DNA of 27,604 nt from Paracoccus denitrificans (GTDB lineage: Bacteria; Pseudomonadota; Alphaproteobacteria; Rhodobacterales; Rhodobacteraceae), in contig VAFL01000026.1 in NCBI GenBank assembly GCA_005768755.1, positions 1 through 27,604 of the forward strand, written 5' to 3'. The notes below the pieces were generated by a model. That model was given only the letters and a program-made list of their open reading frames with translations, had not been told where the DNA came from and did not search any database. Shown one piece after another: positions 1 to 8,181 of this stretch (its first letter is position 1; each line of letters starts with the position of its first letter). The translations under genes were made by a program, and so were the position numbers.

Positions 1-56
1 TCAACCTGCCGCAGTTTCGATATAATCTCTTCCGGTTTCGGCCGCTTCGTTCCCAT
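1..56 (-). CDS. IS3-family transposase OrfA, N-terminal fragment (runs off the left edge)
   Basis: The reading frame starts MGTKRPKPEEIISKLRQV, the usual N-terminus of the IS3-family OrfA helix-turn-helix protein. The neighbouring IS copy has MANRRPKLEEIVSKLRPVEV at the equivalent place. A GGAGG motif about 8 bases upstream supports the start. Only 18 codons are visible, so whether the full protein is intact cannot be judged. Confidence 0.7.
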   Translation of the reverse strand, partial: MGTKRPKPEEIISKLRQV

Positions 57-112
57 CTTCAATCCTCCGTTTCCTAACTATTGCGGCGGACCACTTCAGT
101 GGGGGAGGATCA
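1..112 (-). mobile_element. IS3-family insertion sequence, upstream (orfA-side) end, truncated by window edge
   Basis: The minus strand from position 112 begins with a terminal-repeat-like end (TGATCCTCCCCCACTGAAG), followed by an ATG at 56-54 with a GGAGG ribosome binding site. This layout and sequence closely resemble the orfA end of the degenerate IS at 18477-19739, although the two copies are clearly not identical. The inferred IS boundary is base 112. Insertion removed the 3' end of the LysR gene at 96-806. The rest of the element lies outside the window. Confidence 0.8.
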
Positions 113-806
113 CCGTCATTTGACTTGGCACCGAAACGGTGGCGTTCAGCCGGCCATGTGCCTTTTCGATAATGGCGCGGTCAACCGGAACCTTCTGTTC
201 GGGGCCGATCTCGACAATCACATGGCTCGCCTGCAGATAGCCATCGGCAGCCAGATCCGTATCGCCCCAGATGCCGTCGCGACAGGCAAGCACGCGAAAG
301 CTTTCTTCATAAAGGATCGCCTTCGGTTGATTGGCTGACGCGAATTGCACCGGGATGACCAGCAGATCGACACCGCCGCGTTCCAGAACCTGGTCGGGAT
401 TGCTACCCAGCGGGCGGATGACCAGTTGAATACCAGGTGCTTCGACCGCCAGCCTTGCGGTCAGCCGCGCCAAAAGATCAGTAGCAATCGCATCGGCCGT
501 GGCAACGACAATGCGCCGCTTCAATTGTTGCGGGGGCGCGTCGGGCGCGGTGATCACGCCGGTTTCGATGCGCCGCAGAACCTCTTCAAGCTCCGCCTGC
601 AACGCGCGGGCGCGGTCGGTCAGGACCATGCGTCGTCCGACACGGACCAGAAGCTCATCATCGAAATACTCGCGGAGCCGCGACAAAGCATTGCTGGTCG
701 CCGCCTGAGACAGGTTCAGCTTTTCCGAGGCACGCGTAATATTGCGCTCTCGCATCATGACGTCGAGCGCGACCAGCAGGTTCAGATCGAGACCGCGAAA
801 TCGCAT
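96..806 (-). pseudogene. LysR-family transcriptional regulator (NodD-like), 3' end lost to IS insertion
   Basis: The N-terminus (MRFRGLDLNLLVALDVMM, then ITRASEKLNLSQAATSNALSRLR) is a classic LysR winged helix-turn-helix at about residues 5-65, followed by the first part of a periplasmic-binding-like effector domain. Full LysR proteins are about 300 residues; this frame has 236. Its last few codons and stop lie within or next to the IS end at 112, so native coding stops near 113. Domain II of the sensor fold is missing, so ligand response is probably lost, although DNA binding could persist. It starts 26 bases after the IclR stop on the same strand, so the two were probably co-transcribed. 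NodD/PcpR-type LysR proteins often control aromatic catabolism, which suits the divergent cluster. Confidence 0.85.
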
Positions 807-832
807 GGGCTCAGGCTAGCAGGCTTTGTGCA

Positions 833-1606
833 TCAATTCGCGCCGATTGCGCCAAGATGACGACGGATTTCGCGGGCGCTTCGCAGGATCTCTTTTGTGA
901 CAAGCGCACTGACCAGATCGAAACGATGGCTGGGGACGGGAATGGACACCGCATAGATTTCATCCAGATGACTGCGCATTGCGATCCCGACGGCAGAGAT
1001 GCCTTCGGTATGTTCGTCGCGATCGCTTGCATATCCCTCCTTGCGGATCTCGGCCAGGATGCGCCGCAGACGATCCCAATCGGACGTCGTGCCGCTGGCG
1101 GCCCATTCGGCTTCGGCCATGCGCTTTGCCTCTTCATCAGGAAATAACGCCAGCGATGCACGACCATTTGCTGTACTGGTCAACGGGAAACGTTCGCCCA
1201 CCGATGACACGGCCCGCAGGCGATGTGTGCCGGGCACCTGATCAAGAAAGACCATGACCCCATCGCGCAGAAACGACAGGTCCGCCGTCTCTCCTGTTTT
1301 GTCCACGATGCGGGTCAGGTAAGGACGGCACAGCGGCACCGCATCGAACTTTGCCGCCGCCGCCAGAGAAGCAATCTCGGGGCCCAGACGAATCCCTGCA
1401 TTTCCGATGGTCGTGACCAGCCTTTCTGCCTGCAATGCCGAAACGATCCGCTGCACTGTAGAGCGTGCAAGCCCAACCCGCGTTGAGATCTGGCCAAGAG
1501 AAAGCCCCTCGGGGTCATCGCGTAGCGCCCGCAGGATCGCCGCCGCGCGACCGATGACCTGAATGCCGTTCCGCGGCGACTGATTCGTGCTCACATCTTG
1601 TTCCAT
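833..1606 (-). CDS. IclR-family transcriptional regulator
   Basis: This 257-residue protein has the two IclR parts. Residues about 15-75 form a winged helix-turn-helix (IQVIGRAAAILRALRD, then LSLGQISTRVGLARSTVQRIVSAL). Residues about 90-255 form the effector-binding domain, with the typical GISAVGIAMRS stretch near the end. A GGGAGAG ribosome binding site precedes the ATG at 1606. It is transcribed away from the large plus-strand catabolic operon with a 230-base gap between them, so it is the best candidate for the local regulator. IclR proteins commonly sense small aromatic or organic acids; the ligand here is unknown. Confidence 0.92.
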   Translation of the reverse strand: MEQDVSTNQSPRNGIQVIGRAAAILRALRDDPEGLSLGQISTRVGLARSTVQRIVSALQAERLVTTIGNAGIRLGPEIASLAAAAKFDAVPLCRPYLTRIVDKTGETADLSFLRDGVMVFLDQVPGTHRLRAVSSVGERFPLTSTANGRASLALFPDEEAKRMAEAEWAASGTTSDWDRLRRILAEIRKEGYASDRDEHTEGISAVGIAMRSHLDEIYAVSIPVPSHRFDLVSALVTKEILRSAREIRRHLGAIGAN

Positions 1607-1836
1607 CTACTCTCCCATCTGGCCAAATCTCACTCAACAGGACATCTCACGATGCGGATATTTTCGTCGTTATACCCGCGATGCGATACAATTGCCCCAT
1701 TTCCCAAAAATTGGTTTGACCGCAATGCAGGTCGTATGGCCCGCTATATGGGACGGATGGGAGGACATCCAGTTCAAACGTTTCACACCGCGCTGAGGCA
1801 GATTTGCCGCCTTCAGCGCACAGAGGAGAACTGTCT
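1607..1836. promoter_or_regulatory. Divergent promoter/operator region between the IclR gene and the catabolic operon
   Basis: This 230-base non-coding stretch must contain the promoters for both directions. It is more AT-rich than the flanking genes around 1650-1720 and has a TTGACC hexamer near 1717. No clean -35/-10 pair or convincing IclR operator could be fixed by eye. The only strong structure is the stem-loop listed separately at 1790-1819. Confidence 0.5.
1790..1819 (+). promoter_or_regulatory. Leader stem-loop just upstream of the cyclase-gene ribosome binding site
   Basis: GCGCTGA at 1790-1796 pairs with TCAGCGC at 1813-1819. Pairing continues inward through GGC/GCC with one unpaired T, leaving a loop of about 9 bases. 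The arm ends a few bases before the GAGGAG ribosome binding site. It could be an mRNA leader hairpin or a protein-binding dyad; the sequence alone cannot decide. Confidence 0.45.
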
Positions 1837-2673
1837 ATGGTCAAGGTTCGCGGCATCGAGTTCGAAGGAAATACCGACAATTCCATGGGGGTAGAGTTCT
1901 ATAACCTCAGCCACCGCTTCGGCTTCCAGAACCCCAACTGGCCCTATTTCGAAGACACGAAGATTGAGCGTATTCACTATATGGCGAAATCCGGTGTGCT
2001 GTCGCAGCGCATCACGACGACCATGCACGCGACGACCCATATCGACGCACCCGCCCATGTCGTTCAGGGCACCCCCTTCATCGACGAAGTTCCTCTGCCG
2101 CATTTCTTCGGCACAGGCATCGTCGTCTCGCTGCCCAAGAAGAAATGGGAATTCATCACCGGCGACGATCTGGAAAAGGCCTGCGGCAAGGTGATCCGCA
2201 AGGGTGATGTGCTGATCATCAATACTGGCTGGCATAAGCAATATGAAGATGGCGACTATTTCGCCTATTGCCCCGGCTTCGTGAAATCGGCGGGCGAATG
2301 GATGGTCGAAAAGGGCATCAAGGTCGTGGGTCATGACACTCAGGCCAATGACCACCCGCTGGCGACCGCCATCGGCCCGCAGCGCAACGGTCCGCTGCTG
2401 CCGCACCTGGCCGAGGAATATAAGGAATGGTCGGGCGGCAATGACTGGAAAGACGATTTCCCGGAATGGGAGCCGGTTCATAACATCCTGTTCAAGAACG
2501 GCATCATGGGCATCGAGAATGTCGGCGGCGATCTGGACGCCGTCACCGGCAAACGCTGCACCTTCGCCTTCTTCCCGTGGAACTGGGACCGAGGTGATGG
2601 CTGCATCGTGCGTCTGGTCGCGATGACCAACCCCGATCAGAAATATCGGATCGAGCCGGGCGAAAGCTTCTGA
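1837..2673 (+). CDS. Cyclase-family metal-dependent hydrolase (kynurenine formamidase / isatin hydrolase superfamily)
   Basis: This 278-residue cytoplasmic protein has the metal-binding signature of the cyclase family (PF04199) at residues 64-74: HATTHIDAPAH, with His64, His68, Asp70 and His74 in the expected HxGTHxDxPxH spacing. The usual Gly is Thr here. Family members hydrolyse cyclic or linear amides and related carbonyl compounds (N-formylkynurenine, isatin). The chosen start MVKVRGIE has a GAGGAG site 7 bases upstream; an in-frame ATG 33 bases earlier lacks one. As the first gene of the operon it may open a ring or amide bond of the imported compound. The substrate is not predictable. 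Confidence 0.88.
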   Translation: MVKVRGIEFEGNTDNSMGVEFYNLSHRFGFQNPNWPYFEDTKIERIHYMAKSGVLSQRITTTMHATTHIDAPAHVVQGTPFIDEVPLPHFFGTGIVVSLPKKKWEFITGDDLEKACGKVIRKGDVLIINTGWHKQYEDGDYFAYCPGFVKSAGEWMVEKGIKVVGHDTQANDHPLATAIGPQRNGPLLPHLAEEYKEWSGGNDWKDDFPEWEPVHNILFKNGIMGIENVGGDLDAVTGKRCTFAFFPWNWDRGDGCIVRLVAMTNPDQKYRIEPGESF

Positions 2674-2684
2674 TCCAGCCAAGC

Positions 2685-2714
2685 GATGCGTGCGGCCCGA
2701 AAGCCGCCCGCATC
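2685..2714 (+). terminator. Intercistronic stem-loop between cyclase and esterase genes (no T-run)
   Basis: GATGCGTGCGGC at 2685-2696 pairs with GCCGCCCGCATC at 2703-2714 with one mismatch and a 6-base loop. It begins 11 bases after the cyclase stop. There is no following T tract, so it is more likely an RNA-processing, stabilising or partial-attenuation hairpin than a full intrinsic terminator. Confidence 0.55.
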
Positions 2715-2743
2715 CCCGCATTGCTTTGGGAGGGGCAGGTGAC

Positions 2744-3694
2744 GTGAAATCAACAATCTTCATCACATTTGCGGGCCTGATGGTGGCGTCGTGGCCTGCC
2801 TTGGCCCAAGTCGCCGACACGCCCGAGATTGCGCAGACATTGCGTGAGATGGGGCCAGTGCTCAGCCGCCAAGTCGTCGGCGGCACAAATGAGATTTACG
2901 CTCCGCTCTACCCGGCCATGCCCGTGGAAGGTGTCGAGTTAATCGCCGATCAGCGCTACGGCGAGGCCGAACGCAACCTTCTGGACGTCTACAAACCCGC
3001 TGATGCCGATGGCACCGCGCCCATCGTGATTTTCGCGCATGGCGGTGGCTTCGTGCGAGGCGACAAGGCGGAGGTCGCCAATCTCGGCCCATATTTCGCG
3101 CAGAATGACGTTGTGTTTCTGGCGATGAACTATCGGCTTGCGCCGGATGCCAAATGGCCTGCGGGGGCAGAGGATATGGCGGCGGCGATCCGCTGGGTGC
3201 GTGACAACACGTCCGTCCATGGGGGCAATCTGGCGAACATCATCGTTGCGGGCAACTCTGCCGGTTCGGCTCATGCCGCTGACTATGCGTTCCGCGAAGA
3301 TATGCAGATCGACGATGACGGTGTGATCGGCGCGATCCTGATATCGCCGCCGACTGCGAATCTGACCGATCACCAGATCGACCCGGAACGCGACGCCCAA
3401 TATTACGACACATCAACCGCGCCTCTGGATGAGATGTCCTATATCGGTAAGCTGGACGGTCGGGCGCTGCCGGTCATGATCGCGGTCGGAGAGCTGGATA
3501 TACCGCTGGTTCAGGATCAGGCGGGCCAGTTGCTTCGGGCTTTGTATGAGCGCGACGGGCATCTGCCGGTGACGGCGGTCGTGCCGGGACACAACCACAT
3601 TTCCATCGTCGCGCATATCGGCTCCGGGGACGCGTCTCTGGGTCCCGACATGCTGGAATTCATCCGTTATGCCGCGCTGTTTCCGACGGAATGA
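2744..3694 (+). CDS. Exported alpha/beta-hydrolase esterase (hormone-sensitive-lipase-like)
   Basis: Starting from a GTG with a GGGAGGGG site about 8 bases upstream, the 316-residue product begins with a signal peptide (MKSTIFITFAGLMVASWPALAQ read from the GTG region, cleavage after AxA-like ALA). The fold signatures are HGGGF at about residue 99 (oxyanion hole), GNSAG with nucleophile Ser172, Asp252 in VGELD and a histidine in PGHNH at about 283-285. This is a complete triad of the HSL/carboxylesterase type. It would act in the periplasm on an ester or lactone. An upstream ATG at 2690 lies inside the stem-loop and lacks a ribosome binding site, so GTG is preferred. It sits between two other hydrolase genes. 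Confidence 0.85.
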   Translation: MKSTIFITFAGLMVASWPALAQVADTPEIAQTLREMGPVLSRQVVGGTNEIYAPLYPAMPVEGVELIADQRYGEAERNLLDVYKPADADGTAPIVIFAHGGGFVRGDKAEVANLGPYFAQNDVVFLAMNYRLAPDAKWPAGAEDMAAAIRWVRDNTSVHGGNLANIIVAGNSAGSAHAADYAFREDMQIDDDGVIGAILISPPTANLTDHQIDPERDAQYYDTSTAPLDEMSYIGKLDGRALPVMIAVGELDIPLVQDQAGQLLRALYERDGHLPVTAVVPGHNHISIVAHIGSGDASLGPDMLEFIRYAALFPTE

Positions 3695-3721
3695 CGTTCG
3701 GAGCGACAAGGAGAGAGAAGA

Positions 3722-4768
3722 ATGAGCGATGTGAAAAATATGAGCAAAGCGAACTTCATAGCCTCAGCTGCAGCATTGGCGCTATGCGCCGCCGCGACGG
3801 CGAATGCTCAGGAAACCGAACCTTCGCAGCAGACCATTGCGCCCGAAGCCGCCGAAGGCGAAATGACGGTGACACTACTCGGCACGGGGACTCCGGATCC
3901 GCGCATCGACCGCTTCGGTTCCAGCATTCTCGTCAATGTCGCCGGGCAGAACCTCCTATTCGATGCAGGGCGCGGCTCTGTGATCCGGCTGGAACAGATC
4001 GGCGTTTCGCCCGGTGACATCGATCAGGCATTCCTGACGCACTACCATTCGGATCACATCAATGGGTTGGCGGATCTGTGGCTGACCTCTCGCCTGCCGC
4101 CGCATGGCAACCGACAAACGCCGTTTCCGATGACCGGCCCCAATGGTCTGCAGGCGATCGCGGATGGCCTGATCAGTGCCTATCAGAACGACATCGGGAT
4201 CCGCGAGGCCGATGAAAAACTCGCGCCGGAAGCGTCGCAATTCACAGTCACTGAATTTGGGGAAGACGGAGTCGTTTACGAAAAGGACGGTGTTCGCGTC
4301 ACGGCGTTTGCCGTCGATCATGGCGAACTGATCGATCCATCCGTCGGATATCGCGTGGATTACGGCGATCATTCCGTGCTGCTCAGCGGGGACACGAAAA
4401 AGGACGACAACCTTGTCGCCAATGCCGAAGATGTTGATCTGCTGATCCATGAGGTTGGCATTGCCGAACCCCAGATGCTGGAAAACCCCGCTATCCAACG
4501 GATTCTGGATCATCACACCACGCCTGCCGAGGCTGGCGAAGTGTTCACCGAAGCCGCGCCTCAACTGGCGGTTTATTCGCATATCGTGACCCTTCATCCG
4601 CCCGGCACGCCCGAACAAAGCGCCGAGGAAATTCTTGCGGCGACCCGCGCCACCTATGATGGCCCTCTGCTGGTCGGGCGCGATTTGATGAATTTCGTCA
4701 TCAGCGAGGAAGGCGTTTCGCAGGGATTTTCAGGTGATCCGATGAAACCACGTGATGAAGGCGGCTAA
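3722..4768 (+). CDS. Exported metallo-beta-lactamase-fold hydrolase (RNase Z / arylsulfatase-like subgroup)
   Basis: The 348-residue protein has an N-terminal signal peptide (hydrophobic stretch 12-26, ANAQ cleavage region at 27-30). An MBL domain follows, with LLFDAG at about 78-82, the metal motif THYHSDH (His107, His109, Asp111, His112), a later VDHG and SGDT (third-metal Asp), and HIVTLHP near the C-terminus. The TLLGTGTPDP opening is typical of the RNase Z-like subgroup, but an exported member with this context is more likely a lactonase, sulfatase or esterase acting on a small molecule. It starts 27 bases after the esterase stop with an AAGGAGAG ribosome binding site, so the two periplasmic enzymes are likely made together. 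Confidence 0.86.
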   Translation: MSDVKNMSKANFIASAAALALCAAATANAQETEPSQQTIAPEAAEGEMTVTLLGTGTPDPRIDRFGSSILVNVAGQNLLFDAGRGSVIRLEQIGVSPGDIDQAFLTHYHSDHINGLADLWLTSRLPPHGNRQTPFPMTGPNGLQAIADGLISAYQNDIGIREADEKLAPEASQFTVTEFGEDGVVYEKDGVRVTAFAVDHGELIDPSVGYRVDYGDHSVLLSGDTKKDDNLVANAEDVDLLIHEVGIAEPQMLENPAIQRILDHHTTPAEAGEVFTEAAPQLAVYSHIVTLHPPGTPEQSAEEILAATRATYDGPLLVGRDLMNFVISEEGVSQGFSGDPMKPRDEGG

Positions 4769-4801
4769 ACACGCGCCGCTGTCGCCAAGGGAGGAAAGGC
4801 C

Positions 4802-5149
4802 ATGCTGATCAAACGTTTCGAAGACGCCCAACCTTATGAGGCACCCAATCATTGGGGTGTCAGCGGGCTGCGCCTGCAGGGGTTCGAAGAAGGCGGGCCG
4901 ACCAATCAGTGGATCGGCTATAGCCAGTTCCTGCCTGGTGGTGGGGCGGGGCCGGACGCGACGCCGGTCGAGAAGCTCTATGTCGTGCTGGACGGCGAGA
5001 TGACCATCGAATGGGACGGCAAAACCGAGGTGCTGCGTGCCATGGACAGCTGCACCATTCCCGCCGGTCAGACCCGCCGGATTGAAAACAAATCCAATCA
5101 TGTCTGCAAGATGCTCGTCGTTATTCCTTATCCGCCGGAGGCAAAGTAA
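4802..5149 (+). CDS. Small single-domain cupin protein
   Basis: This 115-residue protein has a cupin beta-barrel pattern (VEKLYVVLDGEMTIEWDG, then CTIPAGQTRRIENKS). The classical G(x)5HxH metal motif is not obvious: the first motif reads as a glutamate-containing EKLYVVLDGE form without the His pair. A metal-free or atypical cupin, isomerase-like or sensory, is therefore possible. A GGGAGG site precedes the ATG. Its stop overlaps the SDR start (TAATG), showing translational coupling. Small cupins occur often in aromatic and sugar-acid catabolic operons; no reaction can be assigned. Confidence 0.82.
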   Translation: MLIKRFEDAQPYEAPNHWGVSGLRLQGFEEGGPTNQWIGYSQFLPGGGAGPDATPVEKLYVVLDGEMTIEWDGKTEVLRAMDSCTIPAGQTRRIENKSNHVCKMLVVIPYPPEAK

Positions 5150-5943
5150 TGTCCGTAACCGATCCGCTGAAAATGTTTGATGTCAAAGGCAAGGTGGCGC
5201 TGATCACCGGTGCTTCCGGGGCCTTCGGCGCGGTGGCTGCCCGGGTTCTGGCCGGTGCCGGCTGCAAGCTGATTCTTGCCGCCGGCAGCGCGGTTGCCTT
5301 GTCAGAAATCGCCAAGGAATGCCGCGACGCGGGTGGCGATGTAACAGAGGCCAACAGCCGTCCCGATAGCGAAGAGGCCTGTGCCGCGCTTGTTCAGGCG
5401 GCGGTCGATGCCTACGGCTCGCTGGATATTCTGGTTGTCGCCTCCGGCATGAACAAAGTCGCCAAGATCGAGGAGATGGCGCCCGAGACCTTCCTGTCGG
5501 TCATGGACGCGAATGTCACCCAAAGCTGGCTGCTGGCGCGAGAGACGACAAAACAGATGAAAGCGCAAGGCGGCGGCGGCAAGATCGTGCTCGTCAGCTC
5601 TGCCCGTGGGCTGCTGGGTCATCCGGCAGGCTATACGGCCTATTGCGCCTCGAAGGCCGCGGTCGACGGGATCACCAAGGCGCTTGGCTGCGAACTTGGA
5701 CCGACAGGCATCACCGTGAACGCGATTGCGCCGACCGTCTTCCGCTCGCCCCTGACCGCCTGGATGTTTGAAGACACCGATGAAGCGAAGGCCGTGCGCG
5801 ACGGCTTTCTGACCCGCGTGCCGAAAGGTCGTCTGGGCGAACCCGAAGATCTGGCCGGCCCGCTTCTGTTCCTGTCATCAAAGGCCAGCGACTTCTATAC
5901 CGGCCATATTCTTTACGCCGATGGCGGCTATACGGCGGGCTGA
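5149..5943 (+). CDS. Short-chain dehydrogenase/reductase (SDR)
   Basis: The 264-residue protein is a classical SDR. It has the dinucleotide motif TGASGAFG at residues 20-27, catalytic Ser at 150/151, Tyr165 and Lys169 (YxxxK within YTAYCASKAAVDG), and a C-terminal ADGGYTAG tail typical of 3-oxoacyl-ACP-reductase-like and gluconate 5-dehydrogenase-like members. The usual NNAG structural motif is replaced by VASG at about 97-100. It should interconvert an alcohol and a ketone using NAD(P). It overlaps the cupin by one base and is followed by a second dehydrogenase after 4 bases, suggesting consecutive oxidation steps. Confidence 0.93.
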   Translation: MSVTDPLKMFDVKGKVALITGASGAFGAVAARVLAGAGCKLILAAGSAVALSEIAKECRDAGGDVTEANSRPDSEEACAALVQAAVDAYGSLDILVVASGMNKVAKIEEMAPETFLSVMDANVTQSWLLARETTKQMKAQGGGGKIVLVSSARGLLGHPAGYTAYCASKAAVDGITKALGCELGPTGITVNAIAPTVFRSPLTAWMFEDTDEAKAVRDGFLTRVPKGRLGEPEDLAGPLLFLSSKASDFYTGHILYADGGYTAG

Positions 5944-5947
5944 GGCG

Positions 5948-6877
5948 ATGCAGAAAAACCTTCAGATCGCTGTGATCGGTGCCGGGCTGATGGGGCATGG
6001 CATCGCCCTGACACTGGCGCGTGCGGGGCAATATGTGGCCGTCACCGACCCGGTGGCCGAGGCGCGTGCTCAGCTTCCGAAACGCGTGGCGGAAAGCCTG
6101 AGCCTGATGGGCGAAGGAGATGAACGGATTGCCAGAATCCTGAAGAAGATCGAAATCGTCGATACGGTCGAGGCCGCGGTGAAGGATGCCTTTGCGGTCT
6201 TCGAGGCAGCGCCGGAAAAGATGGCGCTGAAACAGTCGATCTTCGCCGAGGTCGAGGAACATGCGCCCGAGGATTGCATCCTTGCGTCCAACACCTCTGT
6301 CATGCCGATCACCGAAATCATGTCGGGTCTGCGCTTGAAAAACCGCGCGGTCGGCACGCATTGGTGGAACCCGCCGCATATGATCCCGTTGGTCGAGGTG
6401 ATCCGCACCGAATGGACCGATGACGCTGTGGTCGAGGCGATGATGGCGCTGTTGGCCGATGCCGGAAAGACCCCGGTGCGCGTTGAAAAGGACGTGCCGG
6501 GCTTTATCGGCAACCGGCTGCAACATGCGCTGTGGCGAGAGGCGATCAGCCTTGTCGAACGCGGCATCTGCGACGCGGAGTCGGTTGATACGGTGGTGAA
6601 ATCCTGTTTTGGCCGCAGGCTGTCGGTACTGGGTCCGCTGGAAAATGCCGATCTCGTCGGGACCGATCTGACGCTGGATATCCACAACACGGTTCTTGCC
6701 GATCTGGAGGATCGTGCCGGCCCCTCGCCCTATCTGGAAAAGCTGGTGGCGGACGGCAAGCTGGGCATGAAGTCGGGCGAGGGTTTCCGCAAATGGACGC
6801 CAGAGGACGCCACGGTGACGAAAAACCGCGTCACCACCCATCTGCGCAAGCTGGAAGGCATCATGACAGACGACTGA
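5948..6877 (+). CDS. 3-hydroxyacyl-CoA dehydrogenase-like NAD-dependent beta-hydroxyacid dehydrogenase
   Basis: The 309-residue protein has an N-terminal Rossmann domain (VIGAGLMGHGIA, residues 9-20). It carries the catalytic-His region GTHWWNPPHMIPLVEV at about 136-151 (His138), where true HADs have HFFNP, and a C-terminal helical domain ending with GMKSGEGF. The HWWNPP variant and single-copy C-domain fit enzymes acting on free beta-hydroxy acids (carnitine or gulonate 3-dehydrogenase type) as well as short acyl-CoAs. The start at 5948 lies 4 bases after the SDR stop; an earlier in-frame ATG at 5921 would overlap SDR coding. Together with the BKACE gene downstream it suggests beta-hydroxy to beta-keto acid oxidation followed by cleavage. 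Confidence 0.88.
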   Translation: MQKNLQIAVIGAGLMGHGIALTLARAGQYVAVTDPVAEARAQLPKRVAESLSLMGEGDERIARILKKIEIVDTVEAAVKDAFAVFEAAPEKMALKQSIFAEVEEHAPEDCILASNTSVMPITEIMSGLRLKNRAVGTHWWNPPHMIPLVEVIRTEWTDDAVVEAMMALLADAGKTPVRVEKDVPGFIGNRLQHALWREAISLVERGICDAESVDTVVKSCFGRRLSVLGPLENADLVGTDLTLDIHNTVLADLEDRAGPSPYLEKLVADGKLGMKSGEGFRKWTPEDATVTKNRVTTHLRKLEGIMTDD

Positions 6878-6906
6878 AGGTAGACACTCGAACTGGGGAG
6901 GACGAG

Positions 6907-8178
6907 ATGCTGAATAACCTGAGAAGACGCCATTTCCTGACCGGAGGTGCCGCGGTGCTGGCCGCGCCCGCGATCCTGCGCAGCACGCAGGCTTATGCGC
7001 AGACGCCAATGCTCCGCGTTGGCCATGTCAGCCCGGTGACCGGCCCTCTGGCCGGCTTCGCCGAGGCGGATGATTACATCTTGCAGTCGATATCCGAGCG
7101 TTTCGCACAGGGGATCGAAAATAACGGAACGGCTTGGCAGATCGAAGTGATCTCCAAGGACAGCCAGTCGAACCCGAACCGCGCGGCTGAAGTGGCGATG
7201 GAACTGATCCTTGATGATGAGGTCGATATCATCGTCGCGGCCTCGACCCCGGACACGGTCAATCCTGTCTCTGATCAGGCGGAACTGAACGAGGTTCCCT
7301 GCATCACCACCGATTGCCCCTGGCAGCCCTATTTCTTCGGGCGCAATGGCGATCCGCAGGCGGGATTCGATTACACCTATCACTTTTTCTGGGGGCTGGA
7401 GGATGTGATCGCGGCCTTTCTGGCCATGTGGGATGGCTCTGGCGTGGCGAAGACGGTCGGCGGGCTGTTCCCGAACGACGCCGACGGCAACGCCTGGGGC
7501 GATGCGGAACTGGGCCTGCCGAAACCGCTGGCCGAGGCGGGGTACAGCCTGACCGATCCGGGCCGATATCAGCCGATGAGCGATGATTTTTCAAACCAGA
7601 TCAACGCGTTCAAGGAAGCGGGTTGCGAAATCGTGACCGGCAATATGATCCCGCCGGATTTCGCGACCTTCTGGCAGCAGGCGGCGCAGCAGGGCTTCAA
7701 TCCGAAGATCGTCACCATCGGCAAGGCGCTGCTGTTCCCAAGCGCGGTTGAGGGGTTGGGGGATCGCGGCGTCGGGCTGTCATCCGAAGTGTGGTGGTCG
7801 CCCTCGCATCCGTTCTCATCCTCGCTGACAGATGTGTCCTCGGCCGATCTGGCGTCTGGATACACACAGGCGACCGGGCGGCCCTGGACGCAGCCGATCG
7901 GGTTCAAGCACGCTTTGTTCGAGGTCGTGGCCGATGTCGTGGCCCGTGCCGAGGATCTGGAAGATCCGCAGGCGATCCTTTCTGCCATTGCCGCCACCGA
8001 TATGGCCACGATTGTCGGGCCGGTGAACTGGTCCGCAGGACCTGTGAAGAACGTGACCAAGACGCCGCTGGTTGCCGGGCAATGGCAGCGCGAGGGTGAC
8101 GGGATCGACCTGAAGATCGTCACCAACTCGACCGCACCGGAGATCCCGGCGACCGGCGAGTTGCAGCTTCTGGACTAG
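6907..8178 (+). CDS. ABC transporter substrate-binding protein, branched-chain amino acid/amide (HAAT) type, Tat signal
   Basis: The 423-residue periplasmic binding protein begins with a twin-arginine-like leader (MLNNLRRRHFLTGGAAVLAA, cleavage near AYAQ). The mature part starts MLRVGHVSPVTGPLAGFAE, the standard Leu/Ile/Val-BP fold opening. A GGGGAGGACGAG site precedes the ATG. Four importer genes follow immediately, so this is their binding protein. Proteins of this family bind amino acids, amides, urea and also aromatic acids; the ligand is not evident. In-frame coding upstream to 6793 is the overlapping tail of the previous gene and is not used. Confidence 0.92.
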   Translation: MLNNLRRRHFLTGGAAVLAAPAILRSTQAYAQTPMLRVGHVSPVTGPLAGFAEADDYILQSISERFAQGIENNGTAWQIEVISKDSQSNPNRAAEVAMELILDDEVDIIVAASTPDTVNPVSDQAELNEVPCITTDCPWQPYFFGRNGDPQAGFDYTYHFFWGLEDVIAAFLAMWDGSGVAKTVGGLFPNDADGNAWGDAELGLPKPLAEAGYSLTDPGRYQPMSDDFSNQINAFKEAGCEIVTGNMIPPDFATFWQQAAQQGFNPKIVTIGKALLFPSAVEGLGDRGVGLSSEVWWSPSHPFSSSLTDVSSADLASGYTQATGRPWTQPIGFKHALFEVVADVVARAEDLEDPQAILSAIAATDMATIVGPVNWSAGPVKNVTKTPLVAGQWQREGDGIDLKIVTNSTAPEIPATGELQLLD

Positions 8179-8181
8179 GGC

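Noticed and set aside
1813..2886. 357-codon open frame on the minus strand
   Set aside because: It is opposite the cyclase gene, which has a full metal motif and a ribosome binding site. The minus frame has no recognisable family.
3722..4768. Exported MBL protein as tRNA-processing RNase Z
   Set aside because: It has a signal peptide and sits in a catabolic operon, so a small-molecule hydrolase is more reasonable despite the RNase Z-like motif set.
5711..7009. 432-codon open frame on the minus strand
   Set aside because: It spans the SDR, dehydrogenase and binding-protein genes on the other strand; its composition is shadow-like and it has no ribosome binding site.
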